Shown here: positions 26,401-34,385 of the stretch, one piece after another
How the letters are laid out: the number at the start of each line of letters is the position of its first letter
Position numbering within the stretch: position 1 is the stretch's first letter
Source: M3007 sp031425035
GTDB lineage: Bacteria; Bacteroidota; Bacteroidia; Chitinophagales; Saprospiraceae
DNA: 64,000 nucleotides
Direction: 5' to 3'
Assembly (NCBI GenBank): GCA_031425035.1
Contig: JANPIN010000109.1
Location: 70,841-134,840, forward strand
The notes under the pieces: model-generated
Database searches by the model: none
What the model was told of the DNA's origin: nothing
What the model saw: the letters and a program-made list of their open reading frames with translations, nothing else
Translations under genes and position numbers: made by a program

Positions 26401-27946
26401 GCTTTATACCCAGGATACTACGGTGATTCAGGATACTTTACCAGGGTCCGGTGCGCAATGCGATACGCTGCTGGCTACAGTCCTGGTGTTTGAGCCCCTC
26501 GGTGTTGCTACGGATTCCATGCAGTTCTGCGAAGGCGACATGGTCAATTTCAATGGTATTTTTTACACGCAGGATACCACCTTTGTGGATACCTTGTTCA
26601 ACGTGTCTTTCCCGAACGGCTGCGACTCGTTGATTACCCGTACGCTGACCTTTAACCCACGTCCGACGGTGAATCTCTCGTTCCAGGTTTGTCCCGGTGA
26701 TTCCGTAACGGTGGGCGGAGTAACTTACTTCCAGACCACAACCGTGCAGGATACGCTGGCTTCCACAACCGGTGGCTGCGATACCCTGGTTACTTACAAC
26801 ATTGTAGTTGCCCAGCCAACGCTGACGGATACGATTCAATTTTCTCCCGGCGATACGGTCTTTGTAAACGGAACACCGTACACCTTCCCGGTCATCGTGA
26901 CGGATACCCTGTTCTCTACCACTGGCGGTTGCGATACCATTGCCACGTATGTGCTGCAGTATCTGACCCCGTTCACGATCACCTGCCAGCCTGATATTAC
27001 CGTGACAGCGCCCATTGGCGCTACGACACAGGTAGTGGATTATGACTTACCGACCACTACGGGTGGTTGCCCGGGTGGCCTGTCTACCTTTACCCTGCTG
27101 AGTGGTTTGCCGGTCGGCGGAGCGTTCCCGATCGGGGTAACCGAGGTTTGTATACAAGCCCAGGATAGCTGCGGCAATCTGGATACCTGTTGCTTTAATG
27201 TGACGGTGATCGGTGGTCAGCAGGCCTGCGACAGCAAAGTAAACGGCTGTCTGCGCTGGGAACTGTTCCCGATAAAACTGGACTCTTTGGGTCAGCGTCG
27301 TTACCAGATCAAAGTGATCAATAACTGTACGCAGAATATCAACTATGTCCTCTTCCAGGTGCCAAACGGCATAACCGCCGTGGCGCCGGCCGACAACTCT
27401 ACCTATACTGATGCCGTGAGTGGTCGCACCTATACCGTGCGCAACCCGAACTTCTCCCCGTTCTACTCCGTCCGCTTTAAAGCAGATCCCGGTACGATGT
27501 TGAACAACGGCGTTTTCGATATTTTCGAGTATAAATTACCACAGCAGTCGCAGCCCGCGTATATCCATACCTTGGTTAAATTCGAGGATGGTACGACCGT
27601 CGAAGCATTCCTAAACACGTACAACTGCCCAATTCTGCCCTTCCCGAACTTCGGCCCTAACCCGGTTGAAAATCGCGGAAACGAGTTTGCGCAAAACCTG
27701 AGCCTCTTCCCGAACCCAAGCAATGGCGCTTTGATGTTCGACCTGGTTGAATGGGACGGCCAGCAAGTGCAAATTGATGTGATCAACGCACAGGGACGTT
27801 TAGTACAAACAATGAAAATGGCGGCCGTAGCCGGCTTGCAGACCCTCCAGCTGGATGGTGGCCTGCCTGACGGCCTGTACCACCTGGTGGTTCGCTCGAA
27901 CGAGGGCATACCGGTGGCAGAACCGTTCATACTGGAACGCAACTAA
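23417..27946 (+). CDS. T9SS type A secreted repeat protein with HYR domain
   Basis: 1509 residues. Signal peptide (MRRIFYLAWGLLLTAALQAQ), then an about 440-residue part with delta-60/quinoprotein-like propeller repeats (GDGNLYASGIQDNQTMLLKL). From about residue 608 to 1184 come eleven Cys-containing repeats of about 53 residues with consensus DxLTACxGDxIxxGGVxYTQ DTTxxTTxxSTTGGCDTL. A HYR domain follows (about 1190-1275) and the C-terminal sorting signal starts at LFPNPSNGALMFDL (about 1430). The repeats are strongly homogenised. Likely a surface adhesin or large extracellular protein. Confidence 0.88.
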   Translation: MRRIFYLAWGLLLTAALQAQTNCNTETFFRTFGSAGSTEAGLTLTPSGDGNLYASGIQDNQTMLLKLSPAGDVLWSRSFNLSTDLPCVINEMFVDGSGMLVAAGIETDTQPNATGLVFRYDPVANNMLWVKRFEGDSVFANGVIEKSPGGNYIYYQNTISLGTLSARAQVLEINSATGNVVPSLARHFSLNNAAEFTRMIMYEGSLYAIGTAQTLPIPIPSFRPLLVRFDTTSAQPVWLNLTYVSTSPTDLIGMDLLIDNDTILSLSGGAFLGLGTPGPVHLYLQKNTLNGDLLWMKKYEIPAFGNEFGAEIVKMNDGYAIYGTGEVDTVLSQLLLKIDHDGNVIVAKTLGNTDQSALLPFLKGEAIFFDNHLFFTGAVGVSVTDWSILKTDSQLNLTDSCGYLQTLDSVTAEISNQPQSVNTTLVSVQDSAVTNTSVTASVNTRVLATELLCPVCADSCAQTLDLGPDVVFCTDSTITITADSGFVSYMWSDSTTGQTYTFTPDSQSVTIILTVVDTCGFTQRDTVNYIFLGDIPLIADQTLCQGDSLTLNYPGFANYEFLSDSTLAFDSLGTIVLSPDSTTVYTLYVSTVDGCAKTDTFQVTVTTPFSSSDTLTACAGDFILLDGVSYTQDTTVVTTVPSTTGGCDTLITYSLVFSGFTSDTTLTACTGNGITLGGVTYTQDTTLTTTIPSTTGSCDTVLTTVLTFNPQPIFSDTIVLCAGGSIFFEGVVYTQDTTIIQDTLPGTGAQCDTLLATVLVFEPLGVAADSMQFCEGDMVNFNGIFYTQDTTFVDTLFNVSFPNGCDSLITRTLTFTPRPTQITTQTACLGDSVSIGGVVYTQDTLIVVDTLASTTGGCDTLVNLQLVFTPLPTSSDSLTACTGDLIVIGGVSYSQDTTIMSTVASTTGGCDTLVTLQLVFTPQPTSSNVLTACIGNGITFGGVIYTQDTSLVTTIQSTSGTCDTLLTTVLTFTSQPVVSDTIVLCAGGSIIFEGVLYTQDTTVIQDTLPGSGAQCDTLLATVLVFEPLGVATDSMQFCEGDMVNFNGIFYTQDTTFVDTLFNVSFPNGCDSLITRTLTFNPRPTVNLSFQVCPGDSVTVGGVTYFQTTTVQDTLASTTGGCDTLVTYNIVVAQPTLTDTIQFSPGDTVFVNGTPYTFPVIVTDTLFSTTGGCDTIATYVLQYLTPFTITCQPDITVTAPIGATTQVVDYDLPTTTGGCPGGLSTFTLLSGLPVGGAFPIGVTEVCIQAQDSCGNLDTCCFNVTVIGGQQACDSKVNGCLRWELFPIKLDSLGQRRYQIKVINNCTQNINYVLFQVPNGITAVAPADNSTYTDAVSGRTYTVRNPNFSPFYSVRFKADPGTMLNNGVFDIFEYKLPQQSQPAYIHTLVKFEDGTTVEAFLNTYNCPILPFPNFGPNPVENRGNEFAQNLSLFPNPSNGALMFDLVEWDGQQVQIDVINAQGRLVQTMKMAAVAGLQTLQLDGGLPDGLYHLVVRSNEGIPVAEPFILERN
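25558..26674. repeat. Higher-order duplication inside the T9SS repeat gene
   Basis: Repeat copies 2-4 (about 25400-25880) recur as copies 7-9 (about 26190-26672) at a distance of about 792 bp, five repeat lengths. Around 25660-25880 against 26452-26672 the DNA is nearly identical, far closer than neighbouring copies. This indicates a recent duplication or gene-conversion event. Confidence 0.75.
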
Positions 27947-27999
27947 TAGTTTTCGGACTTGCCTTGCGGCAAAACCATGTAACTATTATCAATTGACCA

Positions 28000-28039
28000 A
28001 TGCAGGGGGTCAGGACTTCACGTCCTGGCCCCTTTGCAT
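28000..28039 (+). terminator. Terminator after the T9SS type A gene
   Basis: Stem with outer ATGCA/TGCAT, middle GGGG/CCCC and inner CAGGAC/GTCCTG around a 5-base loop, followed by TTTT. Confidence 0.65.
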
Positions 28040-28068
28040 TTTACGCTCGGTGGTCAGGAACGGATGAT

Positions 28069-28076
28069 TACCTTTG
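28069..28076 (+). promoter_or_regulatory. -7 element TACCTTTG of the ASPIC/UnbV gene
   Basis: Matches TAnnTTTG and ends 24 bases before the ATG at 28101. Confidence 0.45.
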
Positions 28077-28100
28077 CTTTTCAACCGAAACCACGTTTTA

Positions 28101-31100
28101 ATGTCCCTCAAGTTCGCATTTCCCGCCCTTGTCCTGCTTTTTATGGGCGCCGGCTGTAAGAAAAATTCCCCGGCTAATTCCGATGTGCCTGCTGACGGCA
28201 CAACGCTGTTTACCCAATTACCCGCAGCCACGACGGGTATCGACTTTCGTAATGATCTGGTCTATGATAAGGATTTCAATATTTATAAATACCGGAATTT
28301 CTATAACGGCGGCGGCGTAGGCGTGGGCGATTTGAATAATGACGGATTTCCCGACGTGTTCTTCTCTTCTAATATGGGTAAAAACCGGCTGTATATCAAC
28401 CATGGCAATTTTAAATTCGAAGACCAGACCGATAAAGCCGGCGTAGCGGGAAAAGGCTCCTGGTCGACCGGCGTGAGTATGGCCGATGTAAATGGCGACG
28501 GCTGGCTGGATATTTATGTCTGCAACTCCGGTAATCCCCGGACAGAAGAGGAGAAAAACCAGTCCTTCAGCCGGGAAAATGAATTGTTCATCAATAACCA
28601 CGACGGTACTTTCACGGAACGGGCGGCGGAATACGGCCTGAATGAAGCCGGCCTAACCACCCACGCGGCCTTTTTCGATTACGATCAGGATGGCGATCTG
28701 GACGTTTATATCCTCAATAACTCCTTTCGGCCGATCGGCTCCTTCGACCTGAGGCGAAATCTGCGTATGACCCGCGACAGCCTGGGCGGACATAAGCTGC
28801 TGCGTAATGACAGCGGCCATTTTACGGACGTAAGCGTACAAGCCGGCATCATGGGCAGTGTCATCGCCTTCGGGCTCGGGGTCACGGTCGGCGATCTGGA
28901 CCAGGACGGGTGGCAGGATATTTACGTGTCCAACGACTTTTTCGAACGCGATTATTTATACCATAATAACCACGACGGAACCTTTAGCGAGGTGCTGGAA
29001 AAAGGTATGCGACATATTAGCGCGGCCAGTATGGGGGCCGATATGGCGGACATTAACAACGACGCTTTTCCCGATATTTTCGTGACCGATATGCTGCCGG
29101 AGCCGGACCGGCGGATTAAAACGACCACCTCTTTCGACAGCCCGGACCGTTTTCGTTACACCTTGGGGAGTGGTTATTATAACCAGTTTACGCGCAACAT
29201 GCTGCACCTGAACAATGGGGACGGTAGTTTTTCCGAAATAGCCTGCCTGGCCGGCGCGGAAGCTACCGACTGGAGCTGGGGCGCTCTGCTCATGGATATG
29301 GATAATGACGGCTGGCGGGATCTGTTCGTGGCGAATGGCATTGCCCAGGACCTGACTAACCAGGACTACCTGATGTTTGCCTCCGATCCTACTGTCAAAC
29401 AGGAAATTATTAACGGTGGAAATGTCGATTATAAGCGGCTGATCGACTCCATTCCCAGCGAAAAAATCCCCAATTACGCCTTCCATAATAACCGGGATCT
29501 GACTTTCAGTAATGTTGGCAAAGCCTGGGGTCTGGCCACGCCCAGCTTCTCCAATGGATCGGCTTATGGTGATCTGGACAATGACGGCGACCTGGATCTG
29601 GTGGTCAATAACGTGAATATGGAGGCCTTCGTTTACCGAAATGAAACGGATAAACAATTGAAAGACAACCACTTCTTGAAATTTGAATTACAGGGAGAAG
29701 GCCAGAACACCGCAGCGTTCGGCGCTAAAATCTTCCTGCGGGCGGGCGGCCAAACGTATTATCAGGAACAGATGCCTATGCGGGGTTTTCAAAGCTCGAT
29801 GGACCCACGTCCTAACCTGGGCGTGGGGAATCTGGCGACCATCGATACCGTATTGGTCGTCTGGCCGGCCGGCAAAAAATCGACCCTGCTGACCCGCGTA
29901 CCGACCAATCAAACCTTGAAACTGGTTCAAAACGAAGCCAATGCCGGGGTTCCGGACCTGTCTTTTCTACGTGCTCCGGCTAAACCTCTTTTCCAAAACA
30001 TTACTGCCAGCGTGCGCATTCCCTGGGAACATCGGGAAAGCACGTTTTATGACTGGGACCGCGACCGCCTGTTGTTCTTCCTGTATTCAACCGAAGGACC
30101 GCGACTGGCGACCGGCGATGTGAATGGCGATGGACGCGAGGACTTTTTCGCCGGCGGCGCCCAGGGGCAGCCCGGCGCCCTGTTTTTGCAGACGGCTGAC
30201 GGGCGTTTTCAGCCAACCAAACAGCCCGCCCTGGATGCGGATGCGGAGTGCGAAGACGTGGATGCCGCCCTGTTTGATGCCGATGGCGATGGCGATCTCG
30301 ATATGTACGTCGCTTCGGGCAGTAATGAAGCCCAGCCTTTGAGTAAAGCATTGGCGGACCGGCTCTATTTAAATGACGGGAAGGGATATTTTACCCGTAA
30401 ACCGGAAGCGGTTCCCGGCCAGAAACCCTTCGCTACCGCCTGTGTACGACCCGCCGATCTGGATGGCGACGGCGACCTGGATCTTTTTGTGGGCATGCGG
30501 CTTCTGCCCGGAAAAGTAGGTCAGCCCGTCGGCGGATTTTTGCTGATCAATAATGGCAAAGGCTACTTCGAAATGCAGCAAAGCGAGGTGCTGAAAAACC
30601 TGGGCCTGCCCACGGACGCCGTCTGGGCCGATGTGGACGGCGATAAAGACCCGGACCTCCTCGTGGTGGGTGAATGGATGCCCATCCGGGTTTTTCTCAA
30701 TGAAAAAGGGCAGCTTCGTGCTGCCGATGCCGGTCTGGAAAAAACAGCCGGTTTATGGAAACGGATCAGCCCCGGCGATTTTAACGGAGATGGAAAAATA
30801 GATTTTCTGGTCGGCAATAATGGCTGGAACTCCCGGCTGGAAGCTTCCGACACACAGCCCCTGACCCTGTTTTCCAATGATTTTGATAAAAATGGCACGT
30901 TTGAACAATTACTCAGCCGTTATAATGACGGTGTGCTGCTGCCGTTCGTCCTACGTGGCGACCTGGTCAGTAACATGCCCGTTTTAAAGAAAAAATATTT
31001 GCACTACCGACGTTTTGCCGGGCAAGGTGTTCGCGATATATTTAGCGCCGAACAAATGCAGGATGCGGTGGAGTTACAGGTGACTACACTTGCCAGCGGC

Positions 31101-31448
31101 GTACTGCTGAATCTGGGCAATGGAAAATTCTCATTTTCCCCCTTACCCAGCGCAGCGCAGTTTGCGCCCATGTACGGCATTACGGTCGGCGATTTCGATG
31201 GCGATGGCCGGCAGGATGCGCTGACAGGGGGTAACTTTTTGGGCAATAAACCCGAGTTCGGTTATGAAGATGCGGACTACGGTTTGTTTTTAAAAGGAGA
31301 CGGTAAAGGTGGCTTTACCGCAGAGCGCTCACGGCAAACGGGCTTTCGGTTGGACGGTGAGGTGCGCGACATTAAAACGGTGAAAGTGGGGGGTAAAAAC
31401 TATTTTTTAGTGGCCCGAAATAATGCGGGGCTGGAAGTGTTCAAATAA
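28101..31448 (+). CDS. FG-GAP/VCBS-repeat lipoprotein with ASPIC/UnbV domain
   Basis: 1115 residues from the ATG at 28101; a non-ATG frame start at 28074 lies within the promoter. Lipoprotein signal LLFMGAGCKK. Repeated calcium-binding-type FG-GAP units such as GVGDLNNDGFPDVFF, MADVNGDGWLDIYVC and DLDQDGWQDIYVSNDF form beta-propeller blades on both sides of a UnbV/ASPIC domain (about 530-615, AAFGAKIFLRAGG to VLVVWPAGKK). This is the CRTAC1-like family common in Bacteroidota, presumably surface exposed. Function is unknown; it often accompanies TonB/SusD-type loci, and a TonB receptor lies 3 kb downstream. Confidence 0.88.
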   Translation: MSLKFAFPALVLLFMGAGCKKNSPANSDVPADGTTLFTQLPAATTGIDFRNDLVYDKDFNIYKYRNFYNGGGVGVGDLNNDGFPDVFFSSNMGKNRLYINHGNFKFEDQTDKAGVAGKGSWSTGVSMADVNGDGWLDIYVCNSGNPRTEEEKNQSFSRENELFINNHDGTFTERAAEYGLNEAGLTTHAAFFDYDQDGDLDVYILNNSFRPIGSFDLRRNLRMTRDSLGGHKLLRNDSGHFTDVSVQAGIMGSVIAFGLGVTVGDLDQDGWQDIYVSNDFFERDYLYHNNHDGTFSEVLEKGMRHISAASMGADMADINNDAFPDIFVTDMLPEPDRRIKTTTSFDSPDRFRYTLGSGYYNQFTRNMLHLNNGDGSFSEIACLAGAEATDWSWGALLMDMDNDGWRDLFVANGIAQDLTNQDYLMFASDPTVKQEIINGGNVDYKRLIDSIPSEKIPNYAFHNNRDLTFSNVGKAWGLATPSFSNGSAYGDLDNDGDLDLVVNNVNMEAFVYRNETDKQLKDNHFLKFELQGEGQNTAAFGAKIFLRAGGQTYYQEQMPMRGFQSSMDPRPNLGVGNLATIDTVLVVWPAGKKSTLLTRVPTNQTLKLVQNEANAGVPDLSFLRAPAKPLFQNITASVRIPWEHRESTFYDWDRDRLLFFLYSTEGPRLATGDVNGDGREDFFAGGAQGQPGALFLQTADGRFQPTKQPALDADAECEDVDAALFDADGDGDLDMYVASGSNEAQPLSKALADRLYLNDGKGYFTRKPEAVPGQKPFATACVRPADLDGDGDLDLFVGMRLLPGKVGQPVGGFLLINNGKGYFEMQQSEVLKNLGLPTDAVWADVDGDKDPDLLVVGEWMPIRVFLNEKGQLRAADAGLEKTAGLWKRISPGDFNGDGKIDFLVGNNGWNSRLEASDTQPLTLFSNDFDKNGTFEQLLSRYNDGVLLPFVLRGDLVSNMPVLKKKYLHYRRFAGQGVRDIFSAEQMQDAVELQVTTLASGVLLNLGNGKFSFSPLPSAAQFAPMYGITVGDFDGDGRQDALTGGNFLGNKPEFGYEDADYGLFLKGDGKGGFTAERSRQTGFRLDGEVRDIKTVKVGGKNYFLVARNNAGLEVFK

Positions 31449-31476
31449 AACCTGCAATTTCAAATTTTATCATCTT

Positions 31477-32223
31477 ATGCGTATCGTCCAGCTTACCGAC
31501 CTGCATTTACCCCCAGCCGGCACCGACACCCAATTGCGTATTGATACCCGGCAAAATTTTCTGGATATGCTCCCGCGCGTGGTGGCGCTCCAGCCTGATT
31601 TGATCGTACTCAGCGGCGATCTCTGTTACGACGTGCCGGAGGCTGCTACGTTCAACTGGGTGCGCGAACAAATGGATGCCCTGGAAATTTCCTACGCCGT
31701 TATTGCCGGTAACCACGACGATTCCACCCAAATGGGAGAGGCCTTCGATCTGACGATCCAGCAAAAGGAAGTGTACTTCGAAAAAGCGCTTGATCAGCAA
31801 GTGATCCTTTTTCTGGACACGGCCCTCGCTACCATCAGTGATGCCCAACTGGAGTGGCTGGACGAGCAATTAACCAACCTGGAAGGGCCGGTTTTGATAT
31901 TCATGCATCATCCACCGCTTCCGGCGGGTATGCCGTTCATGGACAACCACTGGCCGTTTCATCGCTCGGCGGAGCTGATGGCCCTGTTCAATCGTTATGC
32001 GTCCAACATGTACGTATTCTGCGGCCATTACCATACGGAACGCGTGGTCCATGCCGGTAACGTAAGCACCCATATTACGCCGTCGCTCTACTTTCAACTG
32101 GATCCGGAAAAAGCGGAACCGTCCATTGAACATACCAGTATTGCCCTGCGGGTCATTGATTTTAAGGAGGGGCAGCTTTACACCGCCGTTCAGTATTTTG
32201 AAGGCCACACAACCAAGCCCTAA
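31477..32223 (+). CDS. Metallophosphoesterase (CpdA-like)
   Basis: 248 residues from the ATG at 31477 (MRIVQLTDLHLPPAG). All motifs of calcineurin-like phosphoesterases are present in order: TDLHL (DxH), LSGDL (GDxxxD), GNHDD, MHHPP and CGHYH (GHxH). Length and layout fit the cAMP phosphodiesterase CpdA group, but substrate cannot be assigned. It begins 29 bp after the ASPIC/UnbV gene on the same strand. Confidence 0.85.
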   Translation: MRIVQLTDLHLPPAGTDTQLRIDTRQNFLDMLPRVVALQPDLIVLSGDLCYDVPEAATFNWVREQMDALEISYAVIAGNHDDSTQMGEAFDLTIQQKEVYFEKALDQQVILFLDTALATISDAQLEWLDEQLTNLEGPVLIFMHHPPLPAGMPFMDNHWPFHRSAELMALFNRYASNMYVFCGHYHTERVVHAGNVSTHITPSLYFQLDPEKAEPSIEHTSIALRVIDFKEGQLYTAVQYFEGHTTKP

Positions 32224-32296
32224 CCCTCCCTCCTGTCCCCTGTCACCTGCCTCCTGCCTCCTAACCCCTGTCACCTAACCCCTGCCTCCTAAAAAA
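32224..32296 (+). repeat. Pyrimidine-rich simple repeat in the intergenic gap
   Basis: Irregular repetition of CCTCCTGCC, CCTGTCACC and CCTAACCC fills the whole gap between two same-strand genes. Confidence 0.55.
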
Positions 32297-32887
32297 ATGC
32301 CCCTCGTCCCACCGCTCCCCTCCGATCACGATCCCGAAGTCGCTGAACTGGCGCAATTTTTCAACGAAACCCTCGGCTTTTGCCCGAACAGCGTGCTCAC
32401 CATGCAACGCCGGCCGGCCATTGCCAAGGCTTTTATCGGGCTCAATAAAGCGGTCATGGAGAACCAGGGCCATGTAACCAGCGCCCTCAAGCGACTGATC
32501 GGTTACGTTGCGAGCATGACCGCTGGCTGCCGGTATTGCCAGGCGCATACCATTCGGGCGGCGGAGCGGTACGGCGCGGTGGAAACGCAACTCGAAAATA
32601 TCTGGTCCTATAAAACGCATCCGGCCTTTTCAGCGGCGGAACGGGCGGCGCTGGACTTTGCGGTGGCGGCCTCCGTAGTACCGAATAGCGTGGATGAAGC
32701 CATCGCGACCGAGCTGCGGCGTCACTGGGACGAAGGGGAAATTGTGGAAATACTCGGCGTGATCGCCCTCTTCGGTTATCTCAATCGCTGGAACGACAGC
32801 ATGGGCACTAGCCTGGAAACACCGGCTGCCGAAAGCGGTCAGCAATGGCTGGGACAAGCCGGCTGGACACCCGGGAAACACCGGTAA
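32297..32887 (+). CDS. Carboxymuconolactone decarboxylase/AhpD-like protein
   Basis: 196 residues. All-helical AhpD-like fold with the redox motif GCRYCQAHTIRAAE (CxxC followed by His, near residue 76), the hallmark of alkylhydroperoxidase-like members of the CMD family. A second half has RAALDFAVAASVVPNSVDEA. It would be a thiol peroxidase or disulfide reductase type enzyme. It ends 9 bp before the convergent helicase gene. No AhpC is adjacent. Confidence 0.85.
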   Translation: MPLVPPLPSDHDPEVAELAQFFNETLGFCPNSVLTMQRRPAIAKAFIGLNKAVMENQGHVTSALKRLIGYVASMTAGCRYCQAHTIRAAERYGAVETQLENIWSYKTHPAFSAAERAALDFAVAASVVPNSVDEAIATELRRHWDEGEIVEILGVIALFGYLNRWNDSMGTSLETPAAESGQQWLGQAGWTPGKHR

Positions 32888-32896
32888 AACCAGCGC

Positions 32897-34210
32897 CTAC
32901 CGAAAGCGGCTGCCATAAAAATCTACCACCCGTTCGTCGGTAATCACATCCTGCTGGCGAATAAGCTGACGCAGAACAATGCCTTCCAGCGTTCGGCAGC
33001 GACTGAGGGCTACGTACAGCTGGCCATGTTCGAACGCGCCGCCGCCCAAATCCACCAGCACCCGGTCGAAGGTTTTGCCCTGACTTTTGTGGATGGTAAT
33101 CGCCCAGGCCAGACGCAGGGGATATTGCCGGAACGAACCGATGCTTTCGGCTTCGATATCGCCGGTCGCGCCGGATTTGTAACGCAGGATTTCCCAGTCC
33201 ATTGACGCGACTTCGATTCGCCGTCTTTTGCCTTCGCTTTCTTCCACTTCCACCACAATCGTGGTGGCATTCAGGGTGACTATTTTACCGATCGTACCGT
33301 TCACAAACTGGCGCTCGACGGGGTCGTTTTTTACAAACATCACCTGCGCACCCGCCCGCAAGCGCAGTGAAGCTTCGGTCGGGAACAAGGTCGGATCGAA
33401 AGTGCCCCGGATGTCGGCCAGGAATTCAAATTCCGGAGTCGTTAAATGGGAGAGTTCTTTACGGTTAATGCTGTCGGCGGTGGCATTTCGCGCACAGAGC
33501 GTGATATAACCTTCCGTAGCCTGAAAACCCGGCACCCGGCGCTCATTGAGGTCATCCAGGTCATCGAGATCCAGTTCATTGATCCGTACGGCCTCCAGCA
33601 AACGTAAAAAATGACGTGATTCCTGGCGATACACCTTACGTAACTCGAGCATATCCAGTTCAAATTCCGGATCCTGGCAAACGTGGGAAGAGAAAAAATA
33701 AGGCGTTTGATAATAGTCCTGGAAAAAGGCCTGTTCCACCGGGTCTCGGGTGACGACGGGCGGCAACTGGAATAAATCGCCGAAAAACACCACCTGCACC
33801 CCGCCAAACGGCTGCATGTTTTCCCGGTTAACGCGCAGGAAACGGTCCATGCCGTCCAGCATATCGGCGCGCACCATAGAAATTTCATCGATGACCAGCA
33901 CTTCCAGATTGCGGTATAAGCGCTGCAGATCGCGTCGCGCCACTTTCCGGTTAGCCTCTGCCGGGGTGATGATGCGCGGCGGAAAACCGAAAAAAGAATG
34001 GATGGTCTGTCCCTGCACGTTCAGCGCCGCTACGCCGGTGGGCGCCAGGACCACCATTTTTTTGCGCGTCGTACTCTTGAAAAGTTGTAGAAGCGTGCTT
34101 TTACCGGTACCGGCACGTCCGGTGATGAAAATGCTGCGCTGCGTTTTTTCCAGCACGTCCAGGGCGTACTTGAAATCGTCATTGAGTTGTAACGCGGGGC
34201 GACCGAGCAT
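32897..34210 (-). CDS. Pif1-like DNA helicase (AAA family ATPase)
   Basis: 437 residues from the ATG at 34210 (MLGRPALQLNDDFKYALDVL). The frame stays open upstream to 34456 but that part overlaps the TonB gene promoter. Superfamily 1B motifs are seen: Walker A GRAGTGKSTLLQLF, motif Ia LAPTGVAALNVQGQTIHSFF, Walker B VIDEISMVRADMLD, motif III FGDLFQLPPV and the C-terminal AITIHKSQGKTFD and LYVALSRCR. It is a 5'-3' helicase core of the Pif1/RecD2 type, likely acting on G-quadruplexes or stalled replication. A C-terminal HRDC domain present in some relatives is absent. Confidence 0.9.
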   Translation of the reverse strand: MLGRPALQLNDDFKYALDVLEKTQRSIFITGRAGTGKSTLLQLFKSTTRKKMVVLAPTGVAALNVQGQTIHSFFGFPPRIITPAEANRKVARRDLQRLYRNLEVLVIDEISMVRADMLDGMDRFLRVNRENMQPFGGVQVVFFGDLFQLPPVVTRDPVEQAFFQDYYQTPYFFSSHVCQDPEFELDMLELRKVYRQESRHFLRLLEAVRINELDLDDLDDLNERRVPGFQATEGYITLCARNATADSINRKELSHLTTPEFEFLADIRGTFDPTLFPTEASLRLRAGAQVMFVKNDPVERQFVNGTIGKIVTLNATTIVVEVEESEGKRRRIEVASMDWEILRYKSGATGDIEAESIGSFRQYPLRLAWAITIHKSQGKTFDRVLVDLGGGAFEHGQLYVALSRCRTLEGIVLRQLIRQQDVITDERVVDFYGSRFR

Positions 34211-34253
34211 GGAAAGAGGTTGAGGTATAGCGGGGACTGGCGTTTTCGGAGGC

Positions 34254-34261
34254 CAAAAGTA
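34254..34261 (-). promoter_or_regulatory. Possible -7 element of the helicase gene
   Basis: TACTTTTG on the minus strand, 43 bases before the ATG at 34210. Confidence 0.35.
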
Positions 34262-34385
34262 AGCCTTCGCTGGCAAAGAGTGGACCAACCGATTTCCCAT
34301 TAGCAGCGTAAAGACAATCATAAGCCCTCGCATATCCTGCTTCCAGCCAGCATTCCTTTTATCTTGCGCGTTGAATATTACACAC

